64,000 nt of DNA from Fibrobacter sp. (GTDB taxonomy: Bacteria; Fibrobacterota; Fibrobacteria; Fibrobacterales; Fibrobacteraceae): positions 1-64,000 of the forward strand of contig JAKSIC010000001.1 of the NCBI GenBank assembly GCA_024399015.1, in the 5' to 3' direction. The notes beneath the pieces are model-generated. The model made no database searches and was not told where the DNA came from. It was given only the letters and a program-made list of their open reading frames with translations. The position numbers and the translations under genes are program-made. Below are positions 33,539 to 42,363 of the stretch, piece by piece (within the stretch, counting starts at the first letter, position 1; each line of letters starts with the position of its first letter).

Positions 33539-36169
33539 TTATACACCGCCCTTGAAGCGCTTGGAGTACCAGAGCACGAAGGGAGAGCAGACGCAAACGG
33601 AAGAGTAGGTACCGATCAGCACACCGAAGACCATCACAAGACCGAAGTCACGGATAGAGGAACCGCCCATAATAGCGAGAACCAAGCAGACGAACAAGGT
33701 CGTAAGAGAGGTAATCACGGTACGGCTGAAGCACTGGTTGATAGAGCTATTCAAAGTCTTGTCGAAACCGGAGGTTCCGTAGATTGCAGTGTTTTCACGA
33801 ACGCGGTCGAACACCACGATGGTATCGTTAACAGAGTAACCGATCATGGTAAGGAGGGAAGCGATCAATGCACCATCGAAGGAGAGACCGAAGATGGAGA
33901 TGAAGCCCAAGGTAATGATGGAGTCGTGGATAAGGCCAACGACAGCACCGATACCGAAACCAAGACCCAGCTTACCGAATCGGAACCAGACGTAAAGACC
34001 GATGGCGAGCCATGCCAAGATGATAGCGAGGATTGCATCGTTACGGAGTTCCTTACCGATGGTCGGACCAACGCTGTCCTTAGCAACAATTTCAACCTTC
34101 TGGTTTGCAGCTTCGAAGGCCTGAGCCATCTTAGCTTCGAACTGAGTATCGTCAGAAGACTTCATGCTGATCTGGTAGGAGTTAGCAGAAGTTCCACCCA
34201 AGGAACGAACCTTAGCACCGCTAATGCCTGCAGCGGAGAGAGCCTTGTTCAAGTCAGTTTCGTGCTTGCCGTCGTCCTGGTACTGGACAGTGTAAACCTG
34301 ACCACCAGTGAAGTCGATGCTGAAGTCGAAGCCCTTGATTGCGATAGAGGCAATGCTTGCAACGATGAGGACGAGGGACAGAACCTTGAACTTGCCACGG
34401 TTCGGAACGATAGCGAGGTTAGCGTTGTTGAGAGCCTTGAAGCCGCCACCGATGGAGAGGGTGGTTGCATCACGCTTAGCAAGCTTGAGGTCGAACACTG
34501 CACGAGTAACAGTAAGAGCGCAGAACAAGGAAGTGATAATACCGATCATCAAGGTGAGACCGAAACCCTTCACAGAACCGGTACCAATCTTGTACAAAAT
34601 AAGTGCGGTAAGAACGGTGGTCAAGTTAGAGTCGAAGATTGCGCTGAATGCACGTTCGTAACCCTTTGCCACAGCTGCGCGAGCAGTGAGGCCAGCCTTG
34701 ATTTCTTCACGGATACGTTCGTAAATAATGACGTTAGCGTCGAGAGACATACCAAGCACGAGGATGAAGCCTGCGATACCCGGGAGAGTCAAAGTTGCGT
34801 TGAACACGGACATCACTGCTGCAGTGACCAAGGTATTGATGATCATACCGAGGCTAGCAATGAAACCACCGAGGCGATAGTAACCGACCATGAAGACCAA
34901 GCAGAGGACGAGACCGACAGCGCCGGAACCGAAGCCCTGAACAATGTTTTCTTCACCGAGGGTTGCACCGACGCTACGAGATTCGATGATCTGCATCGGA
35001 GCCTTGAGAGCACCAGCGCGGAGCACGACAGCAAGGCGGTTTGCTTCCTTCATGTCGTCGAGGCCGGTAATCTGAGCTTCACCGTTCGGGATACGTTCGT
35101 TAATACGCGGAGCAGAAATAACCTGGTTGTCGAGAACGATAGCCATCTGCTTGCCGACGTTAGCAGCGGTAACAGCAGAGAACTTCTTAGGACCGATGCC
35201 GCCGAACTTCAGGCTAACAGCAACTTCACCAGCGCTCATACCATCGGAAACACGGTGCGGACGAGCGTCAACAACATCGTCACCACCCATTTCAGCACGA
35301 CGCTTCAGGAGGTAAAGGCGCTTTGCCTTGATCTTGGAATCGCGCTGGACAGGTTCGAGACCGCTACCGAATGCGAAAGCAACGTCACGGGGAATGAGCT
35401 TCTGGACGCCTTCGGTTTCGAGGAGCTTCTTGACCTTTTCAACATTTTCTTCGGCGATGAAGCCACCGTTGCCGAAGTTCATGTAGTAAGCGGAGAGAGC
35501 TACGCCAACTTCGCTTGCCGGTTCAGCCTTGACTTCTGCAGCGGAATCCTTAGCGGGTTCAGCCTGAGCAGTCTGGGTTGCGCCACCGAGAAGTTCTTCG
35601 TCGGAGAGAGCCTTTGCAGTGTCCTTGGCAGGAGCAGCGGCAGCAGCAGCGGTATCTGTTGCCACAGAGTCGGTAGCAGCGATATCGGTGGTCTGACGAG
35701 TCAGGTACTGGTCGATCAGCAAAACGATCTGCTGGAACTTATCAGATTCAGCAAGGATCTTGAATTCGAGCTTAGCGGTAGAACCAACGAGTTCCTTTGC
35801 AGTGGAGTCATCCACACCTGCCAGTTCAACCAAGATACGGTCGTCGCCGCTGGGAGAAATCTGGGGTTCGGAAAGACCGAACTGGTCAACGCGGTTACGG
35901 ATAATTTCCAAGGATTCTTCCTGGATATCCTTCACGTCTTCGTTCTTGAGGTTAGACTTGTCGATCTGAAGGGTAAGGCTAGTACCACCTGCCAAGTCCA
36001 AGCCGAAGTTGATGGACTGAGATCCCTTCTTCGGATTTTCCTTGAGGAAGGTTTTCTTAGCTTCGCCGGTCTTGGAGTGGACTTCGATAGAAGGCCAAAC
36101 CGTGTAAGCGGAGAGGACAATGACGAGAAGAATGATAATTTCTCGCAAACCGAATTTGTTCTTGTTCAT
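33539..36169 (-). CDS. secDF: Fused protein translocase SecDF
   Basis: 876 aa combining SecD and SecF. SecD part: N-terminal helix IIILLVIVLSAYTVW, GLDLAGGTSLTLQID, VDQFGLSEPQI, then the six-helix block with GMSLDANVIIYERIREEI. SecF part: GKFKVLSLVLIVASI, IDFTGGQVYTVQYQD, and SLLTMIGYSVNDTIVVFDRVREN. It uses the proton gradient to pull exported proteins across the inner membrane. A low-complexity Ala/Thr/Asp-rich insertion of about 60 residues (around 155-220, AAAAAAPAKDTAKAL) in the first periplasmic domain is unusual. Starts after AAGGGATTACAA. Confidence 0.95.
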   Translation of the reverse strand: MNKNKFGLREIIILLVIVLSAYTVWPSIEVHSKTGEAKKTFLKENPKKGSQSINFGLDLAGGTSLTLQIDKSNLKNEDVKDIQEESLEIIRNRVDQFGLSEPQISPSGDDRILVELAGVDDSTAKELVGSTAKLEFKILAESDKFQQIVLLIDQYLTRQTTDIAATDSVATDTAAAAAAPAKDTAKALSDEELLGGATQTAQAEPAKDSAAEVKAEPASEVGVALSAYYMNFGNGGFIAEENVEKVKKLLETEGVQKLIPRDVAFAFGSGLEPVQRDSKIKAKRLYLLKRRAEMGGDDVVDARPHRVSDGMSAGEVAVSLKFGGIGPKKFSAVTAANVGKQMAIVLDNQVISAPRINERIPNGEAQITGLDDMKEANRLAVVLRAGALKAPMQIIESRSVGATLGEENIVQGFGSGAVGLVLCLVFMVGYYRLGGFIASLGMIINTLVTAAVMSVFNATLTLPGIAGFILVLGMSLDANVIIYERIREEIKAGLTARAAVAKGYERAFSAIFDSNLTTVLTALILYKIGTGSVKGFGLTLMIGIITSLFCALTVTRAVFDLKLAKRDATTLSIGGGFKALNNANLAIVPNRGKFKVLSLVLIVASIASIAIKGFDFSIDFTGGQVYTVQYQDDGKHETDLNKALSAAGISGAKVRSLGGTSANSYQISMKSSDDTQFEAKMAQAFEAANQKVEIVAKDSVGPTIGKELRNDAILAIILAWLAIGLYVWFRFGKLGLGFGIGAVVGLIHDSIITLGFISIFGLSFDGALIASLLTMIGYSVNDTIVVFDRVRENTAIYGTSGFDKTLNSSINQCFSRTVITSLTTLFVCLVLAIMGGSSIRDFGLVMVFGVLIGTYSSVCVCSPFVLWYSKRFKGGV

Positions 36170-36281
36170 TTGTAATCCCTTAATATTACGATCTCTTTGG
36201 CGACGGAACTCTCATTCCAGCCACCAAATCATAAGGCACTATTATCTAGTTGGGCGCAAAGATAGCAAAAAAGAGGGGTGC

Positions 36282-37598
36282 TTAACGCTTGGAAACGGCA
36301 AAACAAGGCGAATTAGAGCCGTCAGAAGCATAGACATCAAGCCTTAAAGTCGTTCCATCCTGGGTGCGGACAATGGAAAAACCGTCAGAACGCTGTTCCA
36401 CGGCAAAAGAGCCCGTCCTGAGGGCCGGTTCCGCGTTTCTGAGGGCAATCAGCTCCCGAACCCAGTGGTAAATCGGGCTCTTCTGGAGGTCTTTAAGCTT
36501 TTCCCAGGGGATGGTACGGCGGTTGTCAGGGTCCTTACCGCCTTTTAATGCCAGTTCGTCACCATAATAGACGCAGGGGGCGCCTGGCAGGAAGAACAGC
36601 AGTGCATAGGCAAGGCGCACGCGGGCCTCGTCGGAGCAGGGCTGATTCTGCAGGCGGCTCGTATCGTGACTGCCCAGCAAGTTCATGGGGACGTCGCCAC
36701 AAGGCAACTGCCCGAGGGAGCTATAGCGGAACTGCGGGAAGGCGCCCTTGAGGCGGTTGCAGAACTCTTCCGTAGAAATCGGGTTCTCGTCGAAGAGGTA
36801 GGCCATCACCGCCTTACGGAACACATAGTTCATGACCCCATCGAACTGGTCGCCCTGAAGCCAACGGCTAGGCTCATCCCAAATCTCGCCAACGATGTAC
36901 GCCTCCGGATTGATAGCCTTGACGCATCGGCGGAATTCCTGCCAGAAACTGTCATCATCAATTTCATTGGGAACATCAAGGCGCCAGCCGTCAATACCGC
37001 GTTTCATCCAGAACTCGCCCACACTCATCAAGTATTCGCGAACATCCGGATTGTTTGTATTGAACTTGGGAAGCGCAGGCATTCCCCACCAGCATTCATA
37101 ATTAGGCTTGCCAGAGAAGGCATGTAGCGGCCAGCCCTTCACATGGAACCAGTCCACGTAAGGAGAATTCTTGCCCAGTTCCATCAAGCTATTGAACTGA
37201 AAGAAACCGCGGGAGCAGTGATTGAACACGCCATCAAGAATCACACGGATTCCAAGCTTGTGGGCCTTCTTGATCAGGCGATCGAAATCAGCAAGGGTTC
37301 CAAGGACCGGATCAATTTCGAAGTAGTTCACTGTATGGTAGCGGTGGTTGGAATTGCTCTTAAAAATCGGGCAAAGGTAAATAGCGTTTACCCCAAGGCC
37401 AGCGATGTACTTTAGCTTGTCTTCAATACCCGCCAGGTTACCGCCGAACATATTCTCGCGAGTGGGCTTGGAATCCCAATCCACAAACTTTCCCACGGCA
37501 TTGTACCGAGGAGAACGGCAGAAACGGTCCGGAAAAATCTGGTAGAAGACCGCATCCTTAACCCAGGCTGGAGCAAAACTATTCATATAAAGACGCAT
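36282..37598 (-). CDS. GH13 alpha-amylase-family enzyme (neopullulanase/cyclomaltodextrinase-like)
   Basis: 438 aa without a signal peptide, so probably cytoplasmic. The catalytic barrel starts at once (DAVFYQIFPDRF) and has LDGVFNH, the nucleophile Asp208 in GWRLDVPNE, the acid/base Glu238 in VGEIWDE and Asp312 in LGSHDTSR. The N-terminal accessory domain of most neopullulanases is missing. It should cleave alpha-1,4 (possibly also alpha-1,6) bonds in maltodextrin. It lies just downstream of the 4-alpha-glucanotransferase gene on the same strand, which suggests glycogen or maltodextrin turnover. A GGGCT/AGCCC hairpin covers the region just before the ATG. Confidence 0.9.
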   Translation of the reverse strand: MRLYMNSFAPAWVKDAVFYQIFPDRFCRSPRYNAVGKFVDWDSKPTRENMFGGNLAGIEDKLKYIAGLGVNAIYLCPIFKSNSNHRYHTVNYFEIDPVLGTLADFDRLIKKAHKLGIRVILDGVFNHCSRGFFQFNSLMELGKNSPYVDWFHVKGWPLHAFSGKPNYECWWGMPALPKFNTNNPDVREYLMSVGEFWMKRGIDGWRLDVPNEIDDDSFWQEFRRCVKAINPEAYIVGEIWDEPSRWLQGDQFDGVMNYVFRKAVMAYLFDENPISTEEFCNRLKGAFPQFRYSSLGQLPCGDVPMNLLGSHDTSRLQNQPCSDEARVRLAYALLFFLPGAPCVYYGDELALKGGKDPDNRRTIPWEKLKDLQKSPIYHWVRELIALRNAEPALRTGSFAVEQRSDGFSIVRTQDGTTLRLDVYASDGSNSPCFAVSKR

Positions 37599-37643
37599 GG
37601 GGCTTCCAGCCCTAAAAAATTTGAAGGCGTTTAAGAAAGTGCG

Positions 37644-37742
37644 CTTCGGGGGTAGGTTGAAGGGGGCAGAGCCCCCTACACCCTAGAATCTTTGAGAAGC
37701 AAAGTTTCAGGCCAGGGGGTCCAGGGGGGTGGAACCCCCTTG
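37644..37742. repeat. GC-rich dispersed repeat, copy 2
   Basis: AGGGGGCAGAGCCCCCT and an imperfect CTTTGAGAAGCAAAG hairpin, then CCAGGGGGTCCAGGGGGG. It fills the gap between the GH77 and GH13 genes and, reverse-complemented, corresponds to 32270-32352 with compensating base changes. Confidence 0.65.
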
Positions 37743-37744
37743 CA

Positions 37745-39718
37745 TTAGATTTTCCACATGGGGCGGCGCTTGCGCACATCCACCAGCTTGCGGATTTCAG
37801 AGCTGAGAGAAGAGTAATCCAGCAAATCGTCCACAGAGCAGGGCAGACGGTAGCACCAGTTGGAGGCGCCAACAGTGCCCGGCACGTTCACGCGTTCTTC
37901 ACCAGCCGGCACCTTGGAAAGATTTGCAGACAGAGCAAAGTAATCCTGGGCAGGCAAGATACAGAACATACTGTTAGAAGAGAACACGTGGGTCAGCACG
38001 GTACGAGCCACAGACGGAGTCATCTCCTTAGGAGCGGAACCCGGCAGGTGGGCATGAGACCAGTAAAGATCCTTGTCGAAATCCGGTTCTTCCCAGAGGC
38101 CGCGAAGAGTGGATGTATCGTGGCAGCTGGTGGTGCAAACAGAAAGTCTCGGATATTCGTCCATGTCGTAGTACGGAGAGTATGGCACATTCCAGTTACG
38201 CGCCCAGCGTTCAATACGCAGAGACAAAATGTTGAGCTTGTTCAAGACGGTGGGAACGCAGCTGGGCACAGCACCCAAGTCTTCGGCGCAAACCAGCATG
38301 TCGGTTTCGTTGGCGAGAACAGACAGGAGCTTGGTAGCGTTTGCTTCCCACAAACCGTTCTGACAATCTTCGTTGTGCTTGAGGATTTCCTGAAGCTTCT
38401 TTTGTTCGTATTCCGGCAAGGTGAACAGCACCGGCTGATTGTACCAGTACCAGAACGGATAGAAAGTATTTTCGTCGCCAGACGGGATAAATACTCGGTT
38501 CCAGTAAACCTTGAGCATTCCGTCCTTCACTTCCTGAGGTTCATCCAGGGATGTGATTGCCTTTTCGCAATCGTATTCAGGCTTAATGACGAAACGATCA
38601 CATTCATTGGGCAGGCTCTGGAAGTACAGAGCCATGACGCGTTCGGTTTCTGCGCCAAGGAAGGCGCGGAGCTGGTCCACGGAGTAGTTGGGACGACGGA
38701 GGTATTCCAAAGTTTCAGGAATGAAACCAGCGTTCATCAATTCGGACTTGGTCAGCGGCACGCAAGGATTGAAGCGGCCCATGATACCGGTGACTTCCTT
38801 CTGCGGGATAGACCAAATGCGGAAGAAGCCCAGCACATGGTCGATACGGTATGCATGGTAGAACTTGCTTGCCTGAGCCAGACGGCGGCGCCACCAATTG
38901 AAGTTGTCCTGTTCGAGGACATCCCAGCGGTAAGTGGGGAAACCCCAGTTCTGGCCGCTGTAGCTGAACATGTCAGGAGGAGCACCGGCGCGGTCGTCCA
39001 GAGAGAAGAACTTGCGTTCAGACCAGACGTCTGCGCTGTCTTCGTTAATAAGAATAGGAATGTCACCCTTGAGGCGCAGCCCCAACTTGGAAACTTCTGT
39101 TACGGCGGCGTTGAACTGCACTTCGGCGTTGTACTGCATCCATGCCTGGAACAGGCAGTCCTTGGCATACTTCTTCCAAAGCTTTTCCAAATCCTTATCG
39201 GTGGGATCGCGGAATTCAGACCAATCCTTCCAGCTGGATTCGTTGTTCATGGCCTTGAGGGTGCAGTACACACAGTACGGCTTGGCCCAGCTATTTTCGT
39301 CGATCCAACGGGAAAGAGCCTTGTCCTTCTTGAGGGAGTCGTAGCTGTTATCAAAAATCTTGCGGAGAATAGAACGCTTCCAGGTGGAAATCTTGTAGTA
39401 GTCGATCTTTCCCAGCTTTTCAAATTCTGCCTTGCCAGCCTTGATGTCGGAAGCGAATTCAGAAGAACCTTCCACAGACTGGATGTTGATGAACACCGGG
39501 TTCAAGGCGAAGGCACTGCGAGCACTGTAGGGGCTGGATTCAGCACCAGTATCATTAACCGGCAACAGCTGGATAATGTTGAAGTCGCAGAACTGAGCCC
39601 AGCGAGCAAAAGGAATCAAGTCCAGATATTCACCGATACCGATGCTCTGCTTGCTGTAAAGGCTGAAAAGGGGAACGGCTACGCCGCTCTGAAAGAATGA
39701 TAATTCACCGTAACGCAT
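37745..39718 (-). CDS. malQ: 4-alpha-glucanotransferase (GH77)
   Basis: 657 aa cytoplasmic amylomaltase. N-terminal SGVAVPLFSLYSKQSIGIGEYLDL and LLPVNDTG(A)ESSPYSARSAFALNP match the family start; catalytic Asp293 lies in YRIDHVLGFFRIW, Glu479 in CAEDLGAVP, and the transition-state Asp in SCHDTSTLRG. It transfers maltosyl and longer units between maltodextrins. TATCTT sits 7 nt before the ATG with TTGAAT 17 nt further upstream and no ribosome site, so a leaderless mRNA is predicted. The GH13 gene follows after a repeat. Confidence 0.94.
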   Translation of the reverse strand: MRYGELSFFQSGVAVPLFSLYSKQSIGIGEYLDLIPFARWAQFCDFNIIQLLPVNDTGAESSPYSARSAFALNPVFINIQSVEGSSEFASDIKAGKAEFEKLGKIDYYKISTWKRSILRKIFDNSYDSLKKDKALSRWIDENSWAKPYCVYCTLKAMNNESSWKDWSEFRDPTDKDLEKLWKKYAKDCLFQAWMQYNAEVQFNAAVTEVSKLGLRLKGDIPILINEDSADVWSERKFFSLDDRAGAPPDMFSYSGQNWGFPTYRWDVLEQDNFNWWRRRLAQASKFYHAYRIDHVLGFFRIWSIPQKEVTGIMGRFNPCVPLTKSELMNAGFIPETLEYLRRPNYSVDQLRAFLGAETERVMALYFQSLPNECDRFVIKPEYDCEKAITSLDEPQEVKDGMLKVYWNRVFIPSGDENTFYPFWYWYNQPVLFTLPEYEQKKLQEILKHNEDCQNGLWEANATKLLSVLANETDMLVCAEDLGAVPSCVPTVLNKLNILSLRIERWARNWNVPYSPYYDMDEYPRLSVCTTSCHDTSTLRGLWEEPDFDKDLYWSHAHLPGSAPKEMTPSVARTVLTHVFSSNSMFCILPAQDYFALSANLSKVPAGEERVNVPGTVGASNWCYRLPCSVDDLLDYSSLSSEIRKLVDVRKRRPMWKI

Positions 39719-39725
39719 GTCGCGA

Positions 39726-39754
39726 AAGATAGCATAAGACTGATTTTAATTCAA
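39726..39754 (-). promoter_or_regulatory. Promoter placing transcription start at the malQ ATG
   Basis: On the minus strand TTGAAT (39749-39754), 17 nt, TATCTT (39726-39731), 7 nt, then ATG. This is the best-matched -35/-10 pair among the predicted leaderless genes. Confidence 0.65.
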
Positions 39755-39817
39755 GAAACCCCTATCACAACAAGCTTTTTTAGCACGTTTTTCGCCTATT
39801 TTTTTAGATTTGTGAAT

Positions 39818-40012
39818 ATGAGTTACGAATGCAAACATCTTAGGAATACTTTTTGCGACAAGCGAAAGAAAGAATGCGACCCTGGTTCCCCGGGATGCGT
39901 TCTGCGCGGCCGCTTCGTATTCCCCTTCAGCGAATCCGCACAAGGTAAGGGCAGTGCCCAGCCTGCCGACAAAAAACAGCGGATCTTTCTAGAAAACGAA
40001 TACAAGAAGTAA
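39818..40012 (+). CDS. Small cysteine-rich protein
   Basis: The product is 64 aa beginning MSYECKHLRNTFC, with four cysteines in the pattern C-x8-C-x7-C-x5-C that could hold a metal, and a charged C-terminal half. TAGATT lies exactly 7 nt before the ATG and no ribosome site is present. A GTG two codons upstream is possible. It is divergent from malQ. No family recognised; short length makes this moderately uncertain. Confidence 0.5.
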   Translation: MSYECKHLRNTFCDKRKKECDPGSPGCVLRGRFVFPFSESAQGKGSAQPADKKQRIFLENEYKK

Positions 40013-40079
40013 GGTTCGAGGTTCCAGGCTCCAGGCTCGAGGTTTGAGGTTTCAGGTTCGAGGTTTCAGATTCCAGGCC
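40013..40079. repeat. Tandem GGTTCGAGGTTYCAG-type repeat
   Basis: About eight imperfect units of 7-8 bp alternate between GGTTCGA, GGTTCCA, GGCTCGA and GGTTTCA. It follows the stop codon of the small Cys-rich protein directly and precedes a terminator. Confidence 0.7.
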
Positions 40080-40096
40080 ACGTGCCAGTAGGTCAG

Positions 40097-40130
40097 AAAA
40101 AAGCCCGTCGCGAATTGCGAGCGGGCTTTA
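40097..40130. terminator. Terminator after the Cys-rich protein gene
   Basis: AAAAAAGCCCG and CGGGCTTT frame a hairpin with T-rich tail; located between convergent genes. Confidence 0.75.
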
Positions 40131-40258
40131 AATTTTACTGAACATATTTAATCAAGTATTGCCAAGCAGAACAAGGAACCGAGCGCCCGTAGCGTATAAG
40201 AATACGTGAGGGTGCGAGTGACGAAGTTATGCGCAGGCAAGACGCCGATTAACGCAGA

Positions 40259-40921
40259 TTAAATCATGCGCAAGATTTCTTGTGCAGTCTGTTCCGAGAA
40301 AGTATTATCCAGAACAAAACGGCGGACTTCCTGAGGATTGATTCGGGCGTATTCAGAAAGTGCACGACCAATGCCATTACGAATGTAATAGTCATCGTCC
40401 TTAGCGCAGGTCAGGCAGAACTGACGGAGCAAAGGCCAGTCGGTACGATCCTTGTACTGAATCTGGAAAATGATGGCGCTGCGACGAACCCAGACATTGG
40501 GGTCGCGAATCCAGGAAGCGATCTTGGTACGGAGTGCCGGAAGACGCAAAGCCAAGTCACCAAGGATACAGGAAGCCAAGGTGTCAACAGTATCGCGCCA
40601 TGCACGAGTCTTGATCAACTTCTTGAGGAAAGCCAAATGCTGACCGCCCAAAAGAGCACGGTGGCGGAAGAGATAGTCGCAGGCAGCGTACTGAATTTCA
40701 CGGTACGGCTGAGCCCACATATCTTCCACTCTGGCAACCAATTCATCGCCATCTTTTGGAGGATTCTTGTCAAACAAAGGATAAGTAACTTCACGGCGGG
40801 GAACCAATCTGATTCCAAGGAAATCAAATTGTTCACGAGCCTTCTTAGACATTTCGTGTGCTTCTTCCTCATTGGAGATAGCACGGAGAGCAAGCAATAT
40901 ATCTTGTGTAAAACGAAGCAT
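40259..40921 (-). CDS. AlkD-like DNA alkylation repair protein
   Basis: 220 aa made of HEAT-like helical repeats. The motif RAWRDTVDTLAS supplies Trp108 and Asp113, which correspond to the catalytic Trp/Asp of AlkD glycosylases; LARxSAIIFQIQYK and DDDYYIRNGIGRALSEYA are further family signatures. AlkD removes bulky or cationic alkylated bases without flipping them. The gene stands alone, between a region of repeats and an AT-rich promoter region. The ATG was the only good start; no strong ribosome site is seen. Confidence 0.88.
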   Translation of the reverse strand: MLRFTQDILLALRAISNEEEAHEMSKKAREQFDFLGIRLVPRREVTYPLFDKNPPKDGDELVARVEDMWAQPYREIQYAACDYLFRHRALLGGQHLAFLKKLIKTRAWRDTVDTLASCILGDLALRLPALRTKIASWIRDPNVWVRRSAIIFQIQYKDRTDWPLLRQFCLTCAKDDDYYIRNGIGRALSEYARINPQEVRRFVLDNTFSEQTAQEILRMI

Positions 40922-41035
40922 TGTAGGCCAAAAATAGTCCTAAAAAAAAGAAATTTCTAGACCTTGACAAACACTTTTTTCAATTTTTTTTAAATTATTA
41001 TCACTTTTTTACATCAAAAAACCGAAAAATTACTC

Positions 41036-41063
41036 TTGACAAATTAAAAATCCGCTTTATCTA
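41036..41063 (+). promoter_or_regulatory. Promoter of a predicted leaderless gene
   Basis: TTGACA (41036-41041), 16 nt and TATCTA (41058-41063), then 7 nt to the ATG at 41071. Confidence 0.65.
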
Positions 41064-41070
41064 CGGCTTT

Positions 41071-41559
41071 ATGAGCGACAATTCTACAGAATACACCTTT
41101 GATGTTATTGAAGTGCCCCCAGAATTGAGAGGCCTTTCCGACGAAGAAATTATCAAAAACTCGGAAAAGCCCTTGCGAGAAGTTTCCGGAAAAAGAAAAA
41201 ACGGTGCAAAACGACCTGCAAAGAAAGTAAGGGTCGCACTCAAGATGCAAAAAGAGCTGGAAGACATTAGATTAGCCGCCGCTCAATTATTTGAAAAGAC
41301 TTTTGATAAAAAAATTGCAGATATTAATTTCTACAACAGCAGTCATGCAAAAAGCGATATGCAGATTGCAGCATATTCCAAAAAAAGCAAAGACTATTCT
41401 TTTTATGATGTAGATGTACAGCAAAATCGCAATCCTAAGAAAAATGAAGGGAAATTCACTGCGATTTTCTCTGAGACTACAAAACCTGCCACCACCGAAG
41501 GCCGCGTGCTCAAGGCCTCCTTCGGCTCCATCACCAAGCGCGTTCTAGAAAAGAAATAA
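41071..41559 (+). CDS. Hypothetical basic protein
   Basis: 162 aa without signal peptide. The first third is acidic, the middle is Lys/Arg-rich (SGKRKNGAKRPAKKVRVALKMQKELEDIRLAAAQLFEKTFDKKIADINFYNSS) and could bind nucleic acid, and the end is TEGRVLKASFGSITKRVLEKK. No domain recognised. A near-consensus promoter places its ATG at +1, so a leaderless mRNA is predicted. A terminator and tRNA-Cys follow. Confidence 0.7.
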   Translation: MSDNSTEYTFDVIEVPPELRGLSDEEIIKNSEKPLREVSGKRKNGAKRPAKKVRVALKMQKELEDIRLAAAQLFEKTFDKKIADINFYNSSHAKSDMQIAAYSKKSKDYSFYDVDVQQNRNPKKNEGKFTAIFSETTKPATTEGRVLKASFGSITKRVLEKK

Positions 41560-41603
41560 CCAACGTTGGGTCGCGAGCTCTAAAAACAATAGACTTTAAA
41601 AAC

Positions 41604-41640
41604 GAAAAAATCCTCCCAACTTACGCTGAGAGGATTTTTT
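41604..41640. terminator. Terminator between hypothetical gene and tRNA-Cys
   Basis: AAAAAATCCTC and GAGGATTTTTT flank a loop; usable from both sides, including the minus-strand tRNA. Confidence 0.85.
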
Positions 41641-41643
41641 CAG

Positions 41644-41716
41644 AGGCAACGATCAGACTCGAACTGATGAATAAGAGTTTTGCAGACTCGCCCCTTACCA
41701 ACTTGGGTACGTCGCC
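41644..41716 (-). tRNA. tRNA-Cys (GCA)
   Basis: The 73-nt cloverleaf has acceptor arms GGCGACG/CGTTGCC, anticodon loop CTGCAAA with GCA, a T-arm with GTTCGAG and discriminator U73, the identity base for tRNA-Cys. CCA is not encoded. The anticodon stem has only four clear pairs (GAGT/ACTC). Confidence 0.9.
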
Positions 41717-41796
41717 AAAAGTGAGTCCCAATATAGGTAAAACTTTTCACCTTTTCAAGGGATAGGCCGCAAATTTCATAATTTTATACACGAATT

Positions 41797-42306
41797 ATGA
41801 ATAATTGCTCCTGGAAAATCAAAATTGGCGCCACTTTGGCAGCGCTCTGGATGCGTAGTTTGCGCATTCGGGTCCACGCCCCCGCCGATTTTCGCCCGGG
41901 AGTTCTAGGTTTATGGCACCAGGATTTGCTGGCTAGCACCGCAGCCTTCAAGGATAAGGGCGTGCACATTCTAGTTTCTGAATCAGGAGATGGGGAATTT
42001 TTCTCCCAGGCAGCTCAAAAACTGGGCTACACCGTGACCCGCGGCTCCGACACCCACGGAGCCACAAACGTTCGCCACGTTCTGAAATCCTTGAAAAAAG
42101 GCACTTTTGTAGGCATGGCTCTCGACGGACCCCACGGCCCCGACCACCAAGTGAAGCCTGGCTCCGTCTGGCTATCCAAGTCTAGCGGCACTCCCCTATG
42201 GCTTTTTGAATTCAAGTACGGCGCCCATATTAAATTAAAGGGGTGGGATAAGTTCATAATTCCCTTGCCGCTGACAACTATTGACCTTGAAATTAAGTAT
42301 CTTTGA
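41797..42306 (+). CDS. DUF374 lysophospholipid-acyltransferase-like protein
   Basis: 169 aa with an N-terminal hydrophobic region. The family core is present: LGLWHQDLL, TRGSDTHGATNVRHVLKSLKKG and VGMALDGPHGPDHQVKPGSVWLSKSSGTPL, corresponding to the RGS...DGPxGP signature of DUF374/LPLAT proteins related to lipid A acyltransferases. It should be peripheral on the inner membrane. It is shorter than most family members (about 210 aa). TATACA lies 6 nt before the ATG with no ribosome site. The DnaQ-like gene follows after 57 bp. Confidence 0.85.
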   Translation: MNNCSWKIKIGATLAALWMRSLRIRVHAPADFRPGVLGLWHQDLLASTAAFKDKGVHILVSESGDGEFFSQAAQKLGYTVTRGSDTHGATNVRHVLKSLKKGTFVGMALDGPHGPDHQVKPGSVWLSKSSGTPLWLFEFKYGAHIKLKGWDKFIIPLPLTTIDLEIKYL

Positions 42307-42363
42307 TTTTGCAAAAAATTCAGCCAAAGTAAAGCGTAATAAGATTAAAAAAGGATAAAGACA

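Noticed and set aside
40013-40079. CRISPR-like repeats
   Set aside because: Units are 7-8 bp, without spacers, and degenerate; also no cas genes are present.
42027-42314. Minus-strand frames over the DUF374 and exonuclease genes
   Set aside because: Shadow frames of genes with clear family motifs on the plus strand.
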